64,000 bases of DNA from Lichenicola sp964247725 (GTDB lineage Bacteria > Pseudomonadota > Alphaproteobacteria > Acetobacterales > Acetobacteraceae): NCBI GenBank assembly GCA_964247725.1, contig CAXTVM010000012.1, positions 1-64,000 of the forward strand. The letters are read 5' to 3'. Each line of letters begins with the position of its first letter. Position 1 is the stretch's first letter. The position numbers and the translations under genes were made by a program. The notes below the pieces were generated by a model. That model was not told the origin of the DNA, searched no databases, and saw nothing but the letters and a program-made list of their open reading frames with translations. Of the stretch, positions 26,722 through 36,311 are shown piece by piece.

Positions 26722-29388
26722 ATGATCACCCCACGCCTGCTGGATCACCGTTCGCGCGACGCCGAGCGGCGGCGGCTCGAGGAGCAGAGCCACGGCATGT
26801 CGAACTGGCGGCTGTGGGGACCCTACCTCAGCGACCGCCAGTGGGGCACCGTGCGCGAGGACTACAGCGAGGGCGGCGACGCCTGGGGCTACCTGCCGCA
26901 CGAGCAGGCGCGGTCGCACACCTACCGCTGGGGCGAGGACGGGCTCGCCGGGATCAGCGACGAGACCCAGCGCCTGTGCCTGTCGCTGGCGCTGTGGAAC
27001 GGCCGCGACCGCATGCTGAAGGAGCGGCTGTTCGGCCTGACCGGGCCGCAGGGCACGCACGGCGAGGACGTGAAGGAGCTCTACTGGTACCTCGACGCGC
27101 TGCCGTCGCACGCCTACCTGCGGATGCTCTACAAGTATCCGCATGGGGCCTTTCCGTACGAGCGGCTGGTCGAGGAGAGCGGGCGGCGCTCGCGAGACGA
27201 GGGCGAGTTCGAGCTGCTCGACACCGGCCTGTTCGACGACGACCGCTACCACGACGTCGTCGTCGAGTACGCCAAGGCGTCGGAAGCCGACGTGCTGATG
27301 CGGGTGACCGCCACCAATCGCGGGCCCGATCCGGCCGAGCTGCACGTGTTGCCGCAGCTGTTCTTCGCCAACCACTGGTCCTGGCGCGAGAACCATCCGA
27401 AGCCGTCGATGCGCAACTACGGCCCCAACCGGGTCGTCGCCGAGCACCGCATGCTCGGGCACTACACGTTCCACGTCGAGGACGACGTGGCGATCATGTT
27501 CTGCGAGAACGAGACCAACCCGCGGATCATGGGGCTCGATCCGGGCGAGGGGGTCTACAAGGACGGCTTCCACGACCGCGTCGTGCACGGCCGCCAGACC
27601 GCGGTGCGCAGCGAGGGGCCAGCCACCAAGTGCGCCGCCTGGCACCGGCGCGTGCTGGCGTCGGGCGAGGCGTGGAGCGTCCGCGTGCGGCTGGTGCGGG
27701 GCGAGCCGATCATCCCGCCGTTCGCCGGCTTCGACGCCATCGTCGAGTCCCGCCGCGGCGAGGCGGACCGGTACTATGCCGGCCTGCAGAAGGACATCGC
27801 CGACGCCGACGCGCGCCTGGTGCAGCGCCAGGCGTTCGCCGGCATGATCTGGAACAAGCAGTTCTACGCGCTCGACGTCTATCGCTGGCTGCGCGGCGAC
27901 CCGACGCTGCCGGCACCGCCGGCCAGCCGCAAGCGCGGCCGCAACCACGACTGGCGGCACATGAACGCCGACGATATCATCTCGATGCCGGACAAGTGGG
28001 AATATCCCTGGTTCGCCGCCTGGGACCTCGCGTTCCACTGCGTCACCTTCGCGATGCTGGACAGCGCGTTCGCCAAGGACCAGCTGCTGCTGCTGTCGTC
28101 GGAGGCCTACATGCATCCGAACGGCCAGATCCCGGCGTACGAGTGGAACTTCGGCGACGCCAACCCGCCGGTGCAGGCCTGGGCGGCCTGGCGGGTCTAC
28201 CAGATCGAGCAGGAGCAGACCGGCCACGGCGACCGCGGCTTCCTGGAGCAGATCTTCCACAAGCTGCTGCTGAACTTCGCCTGGTGGGTGAACCGCAAGG
28301 ACAACCAGGGCCGCAACGTGTTCCAGGGCGGCTTCCTCGGGCTCGACAACATCGGCGTGTTCGACCGCTCGCGCCCGCTGCCCACCGGCGGCTACCTCGA
28401 CCAGACCGACGGCACCGCCTGGATGGCCATGTTCGCGCTCAACATGATGCGCATCGCCCTCGAGCTCGCGATCGACGACAGCGCGTTCGAGGACATCGCG
28501 TCGAAGTTCTTCGAGCACTTCCTCTACATCGCGCAGGCGATCAACGACATCGGCGAGCGCGGCGTGGGCCTCTGGAACGAGACCGACAAGTTCTTCCACG
28601 ACGTGCTGAACCTGCCCGACGGCAGCATGCGCGAGCTCAAGCTGCGCTCGATGGTGGGCCTGACGCCGCTGTTCGTGGTCGAGACGCTCGAGCCCGACAT
28701 GCTGCGGCGGCTGCCGAACTTCTCGCGCCGGCTGCACCTGTTCCTGAGCCGCCGGCCCGACCTCGCCGGGCTGGTGGCGCGCTGGGACGAGCCCGGGATC
28801 GGCGAGCGCCGGCTGCTGTCGCTGCTGCGCGGCCACCGCATGAAGCGCCTGCTGCTGCGCGTGCTCGACCCGGACGAGTTCCTGTCCGACCACGGGGTGC
28901 GCTCGCTGTCGCGGTACCATGCCGCCAACCCGTACGTGTTCGAGAACGACGGCGCGCGCATCCACGTCGCCTACGAGCCCGGCGAGAGCCGCACCGAGAT
29001 GTTCGGCGGCAACTCGAACTGGCGCGGGCCGATCTGGTTTCCGATGAACTTCCTGATCGTCGAGGCGCTGGACCGGTTCCACGACTATTACGGCCGCGAC
29101 TTCCTGGTCGAATGCCCGACCGCCTCGGGCCGCTTCCGCACGCTGCGTGACATCGCCGACGACATCGCCGGCCGCCTCAACAGCCTGTTCCTGCGCGGCG
29201 GGGACGGACGGCGGCCGATCTACGGCGACTGCGAGAAGCTGCAGTCCGACCCACACTTCGCAGGCCTGGTGCTGTTCCACGAATACTTCCACGGCGACAG
29301 CGGCAAGGGCCTCGGCGCCTCGCACCAGACCGGCTGGACCGGGCTGGTGGCGAACCTGATCGCGCGTCGCGCCAAGGCGCGCGATTGA
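26722..29388 (+). CDS. Glucosidase, GH63/MGH1-like
   Basis: A large cytoplasmic glycosidase of 888 residues. It opens with the conserved WRLWGPYLSDRQWGTVREDY and SHTYRWGEDGLAGISD. An N-terminal beta-sandwich is followed by an (alpha/alpha)6 barrel with KWEYPWFAAWDLAFHCVTFA, GQIPAYEWNFGDANPPVQAW, YLDQTDGTAWMAMFALNMM and GGNSNWRGPIWFPMNFL. The family (COG-type GH63 glucosidases) hydrolyses glucosyl linkages of glycosylglycerate-type or oligosaccharide substrates; the true substrate is not known. It starts one base after the rlmE stop and is probably co-transcribed. Its last codons are duplicated in tandem after the stop. Confidence 0.88.
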   Translation: MITPRLLDHRSRDAERRRLEEQSHGMSNWRLWGPYLSDRQWGTVREDYSEGGDAWGYLPHEQARSHTYRWGEDGLAGISDETQRLCLSLALWNGRDRMLKERLFGLTGPQGTHGEDVKELYWYLDALPSHAYLRMLYKYPHGAFPYERLVEESGRRSRDEGEFELLDTGLFDDDRYHDVVVEYAKASEADVLMRVTATNRGPDPAELHVLPQLFFANHWSWRENHPKPSMRNYGPNRVVAEHRMLGHYTFHVEDDVAIMFCENETNPRIMGLDPGEGVYKDGFHDRVVHGRQTAVRSEGPATKCAAWHRRVLASGEAWSVRVRLVRGEPIIPPFAGFDAIVESRRGEADRYYAGLQKDIADADARLVQRQAFAGMIWNKQFYALDVYRWLRGDPTLPAPPASRKRGRNHDWRHMNADDIISMPDKWEYPWFAAWDLAFHCVTFAMLDSAFAKDQLLLLSSEAYMHPNGQIPAYEWNFGDANPPVQAWAAWRVYQIEQEQTGHGDRGFLEQIFHKLLLNFAWWVNRKDNQGRNVFQGGFLGLDNIGVFDRSRPLPTGGYLDQTDGTAWMAMFALNMMRIALELAIDDSAFEDIASKFFEHFLYIAQAINDIGERGVGLWNETDKFFHDVLNLPDGSMRELKLRSMVGLTPLFVVETLEPDMLRRLPNFSRRLHLFLSRRPDLAGLVARWDEPGIGERRLLSLLRGHRMKRLLLRVLDPDEFLSDHGVRSLSRYHAANPYVFENDGARIHVAYEPGESRTEMFGGNSNWRGPIWFPMNFLIVEALDRFHDYYGRDFLVECPTASGRFRTLRDIADDIAGRLNSLFLRGGDGRRPIYGDCEKLQSDPHFAGLVLFHEYFHGDSGKGLGASHQTGWTGLVANLIARRAKARD

Positions 29389-29436
29389 CGTATCGCCAAG
29401 GCGCGCGATTGACGTATCGCCAAGGCAAGGGATTGG
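29365..29436 (+). repeat. Three tandem copies of a 24-bp unit spanning the glucosidase stop
   Basis: The unit CGTATCGCCAAGGCGCGCGA ending TTGA occurs about three times in a row: a first, slightly different copy holding the last codons and TGA of the glucosidase, an intact copy, and a degenerate one ending GGGATTGG. It looks like local slippage duplication of the gene's 3' end. Confidence 0.85.
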
Positions 29437-29519
29437 TAGCGGCGGCGTGCGTTCCCTTGGCTTCCGGCCGAGATGGAGCGCAATCATAGGCCTGGGAGCA
29501 GCCCGGACAGGAGCGCATC

Positions 29520-30263
29520 GTGCCGAACGAGCAGATCACGATCCGAACGCGCGACGGTGGGTGCACGGCGCACGTCGCAACACCGGTGGGCGACGGGCCG
29601 TGGCCGGCCGTCATCCTCTACATGGATGCCGGCGGCATCCGGCCTGCCGTCATCGAGATGGCGCAGCGGCTTGCGGACGCCGGCTACGTGGTGCTGCTGC
29701 CCGACCTCTTCTACCGTCATGGCCCCTACGGGCCGTTCGTGCCCAAGGAGGTGTTCGCGGGCGACTTCCGTGCGATCCTCGGGCCGTTGATGGCCACGAC
29801 CGGCAACCACAAGGCCGCCGAGGATACGGAGGCCTTCCTCGCCTATCTCGACGCGCGCAGCGACATCGCTGGCCGCGAGGTCGGCGCGGTGGGCTTCTGC
29901 ATGGGCGGCGGCATGGCGCTCGCCGCGGCCGGAACCTATCCCGACCGCTTCGCGGCGGTCGCGAGCTTCCACGGCGGCAACCTCGCGACGGACGCGCCGA
30001 CCAGCCCCCACCTGTTCGCGCCGCAGCTGAAGGCCGAGGTCTATGTCGCCGCTGCCGAGAACGACGGCAGCTACCCGCCGGAGATGGCGGAGCGATTCGA
30101 GAAGGCCCTGGCGCAGGCCGGCGTGCGCTACCGGACCGAGACCTATCCGGCGGCGCACGGCTGGATGAAGCCGGATTTCCCCGTCTACGATCATGCCGCC
30201 GCCGAGCGCGGCTGGACCGAGATGCTGGCGCTCTTCGGCCGGAACCTGCACCGGGGACGATGA
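29520..30263 (+). CDS. Dienelactone hydrolase family protein
   Basis: A 247-residue alpha/beta hydrolase. The nucleophile elbow VGAVGFCMGGGMAL holds Cys127, as in dienelactone hydrolases. The acid/base partners are likely Asp in AAAENDGSYPPEM and His in TYPAAHGWMKPDF. The N-terminus reads ITIRTRDGGCTAHVATPVGD, with PAVILYMDAGG before the elbow. The GTG start at 29520 follows AGGAG. Such enzymes open lactones or cleave small esters; no aromatic degradation genes are nearby, so the substrate is open. Confidence 0.88.
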   Translation: MPNEQITIRTRDGGCTAHVATPVGDGPWPAVILYMDAGGIRPAVIEMAQRLADAGYVVLLPDLFYRHGPYGPFVPKEVFAGDFRAILGPLMATTGNHKAAEDTEAFLAYLDARSDIAGREVGAVGFCMGGGMALAAAGTYPDRFAAVASFHGGNLATDAPTSPHLFAPQLKAEVYVAAAENDGSYPPEMAERFEKALAQAGVRYRTETYPAAHGWMKPDFPVYDHAAAERGWTEMLALFGRNLHRGR

Positions 30264-30308
30264 CCGTCGGCGCAGCCGACCCGGCGTCCGCTCCCGGCGC
30301 ACGCCGCG

Positions 30309-32549
30309 TCAGGCGGCCTCGACGGGGCACTCCTGGCCATGGGCGCGGTGCCTGGAAAGGCGGGGGGGCGGGATGACACACACCGCCGGCATCGAGCCCG
30401 GCCGGCGCGTGGCCTCGATCATCCGCGTGATGACGGCCGCCTCGACCGGCCGCGAGAACAGGTATCCCTGGCCGCGATCGCAGGACAGGCCGGCCAGGAT
30501 CGCCGCCTGCGCCGCCGTCTCGATGCCCTCCGCGGTGACCGAGAGGCGCAGCGACTTGGCCAGCGAGATGATGGCCTGGACGATGGCCAGGTCGTCCTGG
30601 TTCTGCGCGATCCCGCTGATGAAGGAGCGGTCGATCTTGAGCACGTCGAGCGGCAGCCGGCTCAGGTAGGCGAGCGAGGAGTATCCGGTACCGAAATCGT
30701 CGATGGCGAGCTTCACGCTGCCGGCCTTCAGCCGGTCCAGGATCGGGATCGTGCGCTCGACATCGTTCATGATGACGCCCTCGGTGATCTCCAGCTTGAG
30801 GCACGTCGGTTCCAGGCCGGCCTGCCGCAGCGTGGCCGCGATCTGGACGTCGAGCAGGGGCTGCTGGAGCTGCCGCGGCGACAGGTTGACGCTGAGCGTC
30901 AGCGGGGGGTCGGACGCATAGGCCGCCTGCCATCGCGCAGCCTGGCGGCAGGCCTGCTCCAGCACCTGCTGGCCCAGCGGGACGATGAGGCCGGTCGCCT
31001 CGGCCAGCGGGATGAAGTCGCACGGCGAGAGCAGCCCGCGCTTCGGATGGTTCCAGCGCACGAGCGCCTCGACCTCGAGCAGGCGGCCGGTCTCGAGCTC
31101 GACGATCGGCTGGTAGTGCACGCACAGCTCGTCCCGCTCGAGCGCCCGCCGCAGCTCGGCCTCCAGCTCCATCTGGGCCAGGCCGTCGCCGTCCAGGCTT
31201 ACGTCGAACAGCACGGCGCGGCCCTTGCCGGTGGCCTTGGCGCGGGACATCGCGAGGTCGACGTTGCGCAGCAGCATGTCGGCACCGCACTGCGCCGTCT
31301 CGCCGAGGGCGACGCCGACGCTGGCGGTGACCGCCAGGCTGCGTCCGCCCAGCGTGAACGGCTGCTCGAAGATGCGGGTCACGGCATCGGCGAACCGCGA
31401 CGCGGCCGCGTCGTCCGGCAGGCCGTCCAGGATGAGCATGAACTCGTCGCCGCCCGGCCGCCCCAGCGTGTCGTCCTGCCGGCAGACCTCCAGCAGCCGC
31501 CCCGCCGCCGCGACCAGGAGCTGGTCGCCCACGGGATGGCCCAGCCCGTCGTTGACGAGCCTGAAGCCGTCGAGGTCGACCAGCAGCAGCGCGATCCGGC
31601 TGCCGCTGACGCCGCTGCGCTCCAGGGCCTGGTCGAGGCGGTCCCGGCACAGCACGCGGTTGGGCAGGCCGGTCAGGTCGTCGTAGAACGCCTGCCGGGT
31701 CAGCCGCTGCTCGTAAGCCTTGCGCTGCTCGATGTCGCGCGCCGTCACCACGATGCCGCCGATTGAGGGCTCGTGGATCAGGTTCGTCATGACCAGCTCG
31801 GCCTGGCGCCAGGCGCCGCCGCGCGGCCGCAGCCGCAGCTCCATGCTCCGGGTGCCGCCGGGCAGGTCGTGCAGCCGCTGCCACAGGCCGGTGACCGCCT
31901 GCCGGTCCTCCGGATGCACCAGCGCGGTCAGCGGCCGCCTGACGAGCGCTGCCGGCGCATGGCCCCAGGCCGTCTCCACAGTGGGGCTCTGGTAGAGGAT
32001 CCTGGCATCCCGACCGACGATCAGGATCACGTCCGACAGGTTCTGGATCAGCACGCTGAGGCGCTGCTCGCTGCGGCGCATCAGCTCGCCCTCGCGGGCG
32101 GCGGCGTCGCGCTGCCGGCGCAGGTTCTCCGCCTCGACCGCGTCGTGGATGTCGGTCAGCGAGCCGCAGGCGCGCCGGGCTCGGCCGGCCTCGTCCAGGA
32201 TGGCGCCGCCGGTGGCGCGGAACCAGCGGTAGGAGCCGTCGCGGATGCGCACCCGATAGGTCACGTCGAACCGGATGCCGGTGGCGCAGGTGGCGGTGAA
32301 GGCGTGCAGCGTCGGCGCGAAGTCGTCGGGATGCAGTCTCTGGCTCCAGGACTGCAGCACGTCGGGGAACTCAGCCTCGCTCTCGTAGCCGAGCAGCCGC
32401 CGGAACTCGCCCGACCAGGTCCACCGCGTCTGCACGTGCATCGGGTCGCCGTCATGCAGCACCGCGTCCCACAGCCCGACGCCGCAGCAACGCGACAGCG
32501 TCTTCAGCCATTCCGAGTTGTGCCGCTCCTCCGTCGTCCCGTGGCTCAT
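30309..32549 (-). CDS. PAS-PAS-GGDEF-EAL cyclic-di-GMP enzyme
   Basis: A 746-residue soluble signalling protein. PAS domain 1 (about 25-140) includes FRRLLGYESEAEFPDVLQSW and FDVTYRVRIRDGSYRWFRAT. PAS 2 is about 165-280, with ILYQSPTVETAWG. The GGDEF domain has an intact GGDEF at 366-370, and the EAL domain an intact EAL at 494-496 with SVNLSPRQLQ, LEITEGVIMND, IDDFGTGYSSLAYL, DRSFI and TAEGIETAAQ. Both catalytic motifs are present; in such fusions the phosphodiesterase often dominates. No TM segment is seen. It is monocistronic, convergent with the dienelactone hydrolase gene. Confidence 0.93.
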   Translation of the reverse strand: MSHGTTEERHNSEWLKTLSRCCGVGLWDAVLHDGDPMHVQTRWTWSGEFRRLLGYESEAEFPDVLQSWSQRLHPDDFAPTLHAFTATCATGIRFDVTYRVRIRDGSYRWFRATGGAILDEAGRARRACGSLTDIHDAVEAENLRRQRDAAAREGELMRRSEQRLSVLIQNLSDVILIVGRDARILYQSPTVETAWGHAPAALVRRPLTALVHPEDRQAVTGLWQRLHDLPGGTRSMELRLRPRGGAWRQAELVMTNLIHEPSIGGIVVTARDIEQRKAYEQRLTRQAFYDDLTGLPNRVLCRDRLDQALERSGVSGSRIALLLVDLDGFRLVNDGLGHPVGDQLLVAAAGRLLEVCRQDDTLGRPGGDEFMLILDGLPDDAAASRFADAVTRIFEQPFTLGGRSLAVTASVGVALGETAQCGADMLLRNVDLAMSRAKATGKGRAVLFDVSLDGDGLAQMELEAELRRALERDELCVHYQPIVELETGRLLEVEALVRWNHPKRGLLSPCDFIPLAEATGLIVPLGQQVLEQACRQAARWQAAYASDPPLTLSVNLSPRQLQQPLLDVQIAATLRQAGLEPTCLKLEITEGVIMNDVERTIPILDRLKAGSVKLAIDDFGTGYSSLAYLSRLPLDVLKIDRSFISGIAQNQDDLAIVQAIISLAKSLRLSVTAEGIETAAQAAILAGLSCDRGQGYLFSRPVEAAVITRMIEATRRPGSMPAVCVIPPPRLSRHRAHGQECPVEAA

Positions 32550-32644
32550 TGTCGGACGGTCCCGCTGCGATGGCTCCCGAGTGGTCTAGACCGGCCTCCC
32601 TTAATACCGGGTAAAGCGGACGGTCGGAGCCGCCGCGCCTCGGC

Positions 32645-32986
32645 CTACCGCGTGCAATCCTTCCGCGCCGTGGTGGACCGGTCGGTCAGGGCGAACACCC
32701 GGTCGGAGCCGGTCGGCCGCAGCTGGTAGCCGGCATCCTGATACACCACGCCGCCGAGCGGGTCCGGCACCGGATCGAGCCGGTGCACCGCGCCACCCTC
32801 CAGGAACAGGTCGGTCTGGTGCGTGGTGGTGTCGAACTGCCGCGTGAAGCTGGGCCCGCCGGCGCAGCGATAGACCGGGCTGCCGGCACGCTGCACCGGC
32901 GGCGGCGGTCCTCCGGCGCCCGCGCAGCCGGCGAGCAGGATCGCCGGTGCCAGGAAGGGAGCCAGGCGGAAGACGGCATGGATCAT
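32645..32986 (-). CDS. MliC-like lipoprotein (lysozyme inhibitor domain)
   Basis: A 113-residue lipoprotein. The signal ends in lipobox LLAGC (residues 18-22). The mature part, with VYRCAGGPSFTRQFDTTTHQ, DLFLEGGAVHRLDPVPDPLG and GVVYQDAGYQLRPTGSDRVF, matches the MliC/PliC fold: an eight-stranded barrel closed by two cysteines (here YRC and KDC). Members inhibit c-type lysozymes in the envelope. The ATG at 32986 is chosen because it begins the signal peptide; the longer frame upstream runs through repeat and guaB antisense sequence. Confidence 0.75.
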   Translation of the reverse strand: MIHAVFRLAPFLAPAILLAGCAGAGGPPPPVQRAGSPVYRCAGGPSFTRQFDTTTHQTDLFLEGGAVHRLDPVPDPLGGVVYQDAGYQLRPTGSDRVFALTDRSTTARKDCTR

Positions 32987-33044
32987 GCGCCGAGCCTGCC
33001 GTCTCGGGGGGCCGGATGCAAACGCCGGCCGCGGCGGCAGGGCA

Positions 33045-33243
33045 GGGCTATCGCATTTGAGGAGGTGGAAGGAGAAGGCCGGGGCGCTGCCCTGGACCCG
33101 TTGGGGCCGCGGGCCCCAAACCCCGACTCTTGAGCAGATGGTCCCTGCATGAAGGCATACCCTTAACCAATCGGGGTCTGGGGCCCGCGGCCCCAACGGG
33201 TCCAGGGACGAAGCCCCTGGCCTTCCTCCCAATGCGATAGCCG
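33045..33243. repeat. Dispersed palindromic element, copy 5
   Basis: A full-length copy. The left end GGGCTATCGCATTTGAGGAG mirrors the right end TCCTCCCAATGCGATAGCC. Inside are GGGGCCGCGGGCCCC, a unique spacer with GATGGTCCCTGCATGAAGGC, and GGGGCCCGCGGCCCC. It is located between the MliC-like gene and guaB. Confidence 0.93.
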
Positions 33244-33349
33244 TGGGCGGCAGGGCCGTTCCGCTTGCGCGGGTGCCGCCGCCATTGTATCGGGACCCGC
33301 CAAAGGTCGGGAACCCGAGGCGGGCGTTCCCGGACAGGAGCGCTTCGCC

Positions 33350-34840
33350 ATGGATGCACGCACCGCAGCTTCGGTCGACGGCCGCATCCGCGAGGCGCTC
33401 GCCTTCGACGACGTGCTGGTGGTCCCCGGCTACTCGCAGGTGCTGCCGAGCGCCACCGACACCCGCTCCCGGCTGACCCGCCGCATCGGGCTCAACATCC
33501 CGCTGATCTCGGCCGCGATGGACACCGTGACAGAGGACGCGATGGCCATCGCGATGGCGCAGCAGGGCGGCCTCGGCGTCATCCACAAGAACCTGGGCCC
33601 GGGCGAGCAGGCCGAGCAGGTCCGCCGCTGCAAGCGGTTCGAGAGCGGCATGGTGGTCAACCCGGTCACGGTGGAGCCGCAGCAGACCCTGGCCGAGGTG
33701 CGGGCGATCATGGCGCGGGCCCGCGTCAGCGGCCTGCCGGTGGTGGAGCCGGGCAGCGGCCGGCTGGTCGGCATCCTCACCAACCGCGACGTCCGCTTCG
33801 CCACCGACCCGGCCGAGCGGGTCGAGCACATGATGACGCGCGACAACCTCGTCACCGTCACCGGCGGCGCCACGCCGGACGAGGCGCGCCAGCTGCTGCA
33901 CCGCAACCGCATCGAGAAGCTGCTCGTGGTGGACGCGCAGGGGCGCTGCATCGGCCTCATCACCGTCAAGGACATGGACAAGGCGGTGGCGCACCCGCTG
34001 GCCAACAAGGACGAGATGGGCCGGCTGCGCTGCGCCGCCGCCATCGGGGTCGGCGAGGACGGGCTCGCGCGCGCGCAAGCCCTGATCGAGGCCGGCGTCG
34101 ACGTGCTGGTGATCGACACCGCGCACGGCCACTCGGACGGGGTGCTGCGCGCGGTCGAGCGCGTGAAGACGCTCTCCAACGCGGTGCAGGTCGTCGCCGG
34201 CAACGTCGCCACGCCCGAGGGCGCGCTGGCGCTGGTGGAGGCCGGCGCCGACGCGGTCAAGATCGGCATCGGTCCCGGCAGCATCTGTACCACGCGGATC
34301 GTCGCCGGCGTCGGCGTGCCGCAGTTCAGCGCCGTGCTTGAGACGGCCGCCGCCTGCCATGCGCACGACGTGCCGGCGATCGCCGACGGCGGCATCCGCA
34401 CCTCCGGCGACCTGGTCAAGGCGATCGGCGCCGGCGCCGACGTGGTGATGGTGGGCAGCCTGCTGGCCGGCACCGAGGAGGCGCCGGGCGAGGCGTTCCT
34501 CTACCAGGGCCGCTCCTACAAGGCGTATCGCGGCATGGGCAGCCTCGGCGCCATGGCGCGCGGCTCGGCCGACCGCTACTTCCAGCAGGACATCAGGGAC
34601 ACGCTGAAGCTGGTGCCGGAAGGCATCGAGGGCCGCGTCGCCTTCAAGGGCGGCATGGCGGCGGTGGTGCACCAGCTGGTCGGCGGACTCCGCGCCGGGA
34701 TGGGCTATACCGGCAGCGCCACCGTGGCCGAGCTGCAGAACCGAACGCAGTTTCGGCGCATCACCAACGCGGGCCTGCGCGAAAGCCATGTCCATGATGT
34801 CGCCATCACGCGGGAGGCGCCGAACTATCGGCAGGATTAG
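33350..34840 (+). CDS. guaB: Inosine-5'-monophosphate dehydrogenase
   Basis: A 496-residue enzyme converting IMP to XMP with NAD, the committed step of GMP synthesis. The N-terminal part reads ALAFDDVLVVPGYSQVLPSA. Two CBS domains (about 95-205) hold VSGLPVVEPGSGRLVGILTN and EKLLVVDAQGRCIGLITVKD. The catalytic loop is KIGIGPGSICTTRIVAGVGV with the active-site Cys, followed by IADGGIRTSGDLVKAIGAGA and the flap YRGMGSLGAMARGSADRYFQ. Length and ends are normal. Repeats lie directly on both sides. Confidence 0.97.
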   Translation: MDARTAASVDGRIREALAFDDVLVVPGYSQVLPSATDTRSRLTRRIGLNIPLISAAMDTVTEDAMAIAMAQQGGLGVIHKNLGPGEQAEQVRRCKRFESGMVVNPVTVEPQQTLAEVRAIMARARVSGLPVVEPGSGRLVGILTNRDVRFATDPAERVEHMMTRDNLVTVTGGATPDEARQLLHRNRIEKLLVVDAQGRCIGLITVKDMDKAVAHPLANKDEMGRLRCAAAIGVGEDGLARAQALIEAGVDVLVIDTAHGHSDGVLRAVERVKTLSNAVQVVAGNVATPEGALALVEAGADAVKIGIGPGSICTTRIVAGVGVPQFSAVLETAAACHAHDVPAIADGGIRTSGDLVKAIGAGADVVMVGSLLAGTEEAPGEAFLYQGRSYKAYRGMGSLGAMARGSADRYFQQDIRDTLKLVPEGIEGRVAFKGGMAAVVHQLVGGLRAGMGYTGSATVAELQNRTQFRRITNAGLRESHVHDVAITREAPNYRQD

Positions 34841-34841
34841 C

Positions 34842-34994
34842 AAGGCCAGGGGCTCTGCCCCCGGGACCCCGCCAGAGGCGAGCCTTTGGAAACCTCAACT
34901 TAAGGAATCGGGTCCGAAGGCCGTCGTGCGCAAGCACGCTCCGCGTGACGGCCCTAGCGGGGTCCAGGGGCGGAGCCCCTGGCCTTCCTCCGGA
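34842..34994. repeat. Dispersed palindromic element, copy 6 (hybrid core)
   Basis: Begins AAGGCCAGGGGCTCTGCCCC two bases after the guaB stop and ends GGGGCGGAGCCCCTGGCCTT. The left core (GGACCCCGCCAGAGGCGAGC) is the type II variant also seen in copies 9 and 11. The right half carries the GGCCGTCGTGCGCAAGCACG palindrome of copies 1, 7 and 8. Confidence 0.9.
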
Positions 34995-35000
34995 CACACC

Positions 35001-36311
35001 ATGACCCCCAACGCCCGCCTCGCCGCCACCATCGACCTCCTGTTCGCCATGGAGGCCGCCCCGCGGCGCCCCGCCGACGCGGTCGCCAACAACTTCTTCC
35101 GCGAGCGCCGCTACATCGGCGCTAGCGACCGGCGCGAGGTCTCGGGCGCGGTCTGGTCGGCGCTGCGCGCGTGGCGCCGCCTCGACTGGTGGCTGAGGCG
35201 GGCCGGCGGCGAGGCGCAGCCGCGGTTGCTGGTCGGCGCGCACCTGGTGCTGGAGGGCCGGCCGGTCGAGAGCCTGGCGCGCGCCTTCTCCGGCGGCCGC
35301 TACGCGCCGGACACGCTGGAGCCGGCCGAGGCCCGCATCCTGCGCGCGCTGGAGGGTCATACGCTCGACCATCCGGCGATGCCCGACGCGGTGGCGCTCG
35401 AGGTGCCGGACTGGCTGCTGCCGCTGCTGCAGGCGCAGTTCGGCGAGGGCACCGCAGCCGAGATCGCCGCCCTGTCGGCACCCGCCACGCTCGACCTGCG
35501 GGCGAACCTGCTGCGCGGCTCGCGCGAGGCGGCCGCGGAGGCGCTGGCGGCGGAGGGTATCCTGGCGCAGACGACCCCGCTGTCGCCGTGGGGGCTGCGG
35601 GTGCCCGGCCGGCAAGCGGTGACGGCGACGCGGGCGTTCAAGGACGGGCTGGTCGAGATCCAGGACGAGGGCAGCCAGCTGGTGGTGCAGGCGGTGGGCG
35701 CCGGCCCGGACATGCGGGTGCTGGACTACTGCGCCGGCGCCGGCGGCAAGACGCTGGGGCTGGCGATGGCGATGGGCAACCGCGGCCACATCGTCGCCTG
35801 CGACGTGTCGGAGGCGCGCCTCGACGGCGCGGTGCGGCGGCTGCGCCGCGCCGGCGTGCACAACGTCGAGCGGCACCTGCTGGCGAGCGGCGACAAGTGG
35901 GCCAAGCGCCGCGCCGGCAGCTTCGACCGCGTGCTGGTCGACGCGCCCTGCACCGGCACCGGCACCTGGCGCCGCAACCCGGACGCGCGGCTGCGGCTGA
36001 GCCAAGCCGATCTCGACGAGCTCGCGGCCAAGCAGTCGGCGATCCTGGACGCGGCCGCCGCCCTGGTGCGTCCGGGCGGGCGGCTGATCTACGCCACCTG
36101 CTCGGTGCTGGCGCGCGAGAACGCCGACCAGGTCGGCGCCTTCCTGTCGCGCCGGCCCGGCTTCTCGGTGCTCGACCTGCGCGATCCGGGCACGGTGGTG
36201 CCGCCGCTGGCCGAACCGGCCCTCGACTCTGACTCGCCGTTCCTGCGCCTGACCCCCCGCCGGCACGGCACCGACGGCTTCTTCGCCGCCGTGCTGCAGC
36301 GAACGGCCTGA
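35001..36311 (+). CDS. RsmB-like 16S rRNA cytosine-C5 methyltransferase
   Basis: A 436-residue RNA m5C methyltransferase. The N-terminal 140 residues resemble the NusB-like RNA-binding region of RsmB/Fmu proteins (FFRERRYIGASDRREVSGAV). The catalytic domain has VLDYCAGAGGKTLGLAMAMG (SAM motif I), RVLVDAPCTGTGTWRRNPD with the releasing Cys, and LIYATCSVLARENADQVGAF with the catalytic Cys. The ATG at 35001 follows the repeat; an upstream frame inside the repeat is not coding. Whether it modifies C967 or another position cannot be told. Confidence 0.9.
   Translation: MTPNARLAATIDLLFAMEAAPRRPADAVANNFFRERRYIGASDRREVSGAVWSALRAWRRLDWWLRRAGGEAQPRLLVGAHLVLEGRPVESLARAFSGGRYAPDTLEPAEARILRALEGHTLDHPAMPDAVALEVPDWLLPLLQAQFGEGTAAEIAALSAPATLDLRANLLRGSREAAAEALAAEGILAQTTPLSPWGLRVPGRQAVTATRAFKDGLVEIQDEGSQLVVQAVGAGPDMRVLDYCAGAGGKTLGLAMAMGNRGHIVACDVSEARLDGAVRRLRRAGVHNVERHLLASGDKWAKRRAGSFDRVLVDAPCTGTGTWRRNPDARLRLSQADLDELAAKQSAILDAAAALVRPGGRLIYATCSVLARENADQVGAFLSRRPGFSVLDLRDPGTVVPPLAEPALDSDSPFLRLTPRRHGTDGFFAAVLQRTA

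Noticed and set aside
26455..29487. 1010-codon open frame antisense to the GH63-like glucosidase
   Set aside because: It mirrors the coding frame of a clearly recognised enzyme; its translation is Arg/His/Val-rich with no domain. High GC makes antisense frames long.
33045..33243. Riboswitch upstream of guaB
   Set aside because: The structured sequence is a member of the dispersed repeat family found at many unrelated loci, so it is not a guaB-specific leader.
32645..34843. 732-residue frame ending in the MliC-like lipoprotein
   Set aside because: It runs antisense through guaB and through a repeat; only the last 113 codons have a signal peptide and a domain.
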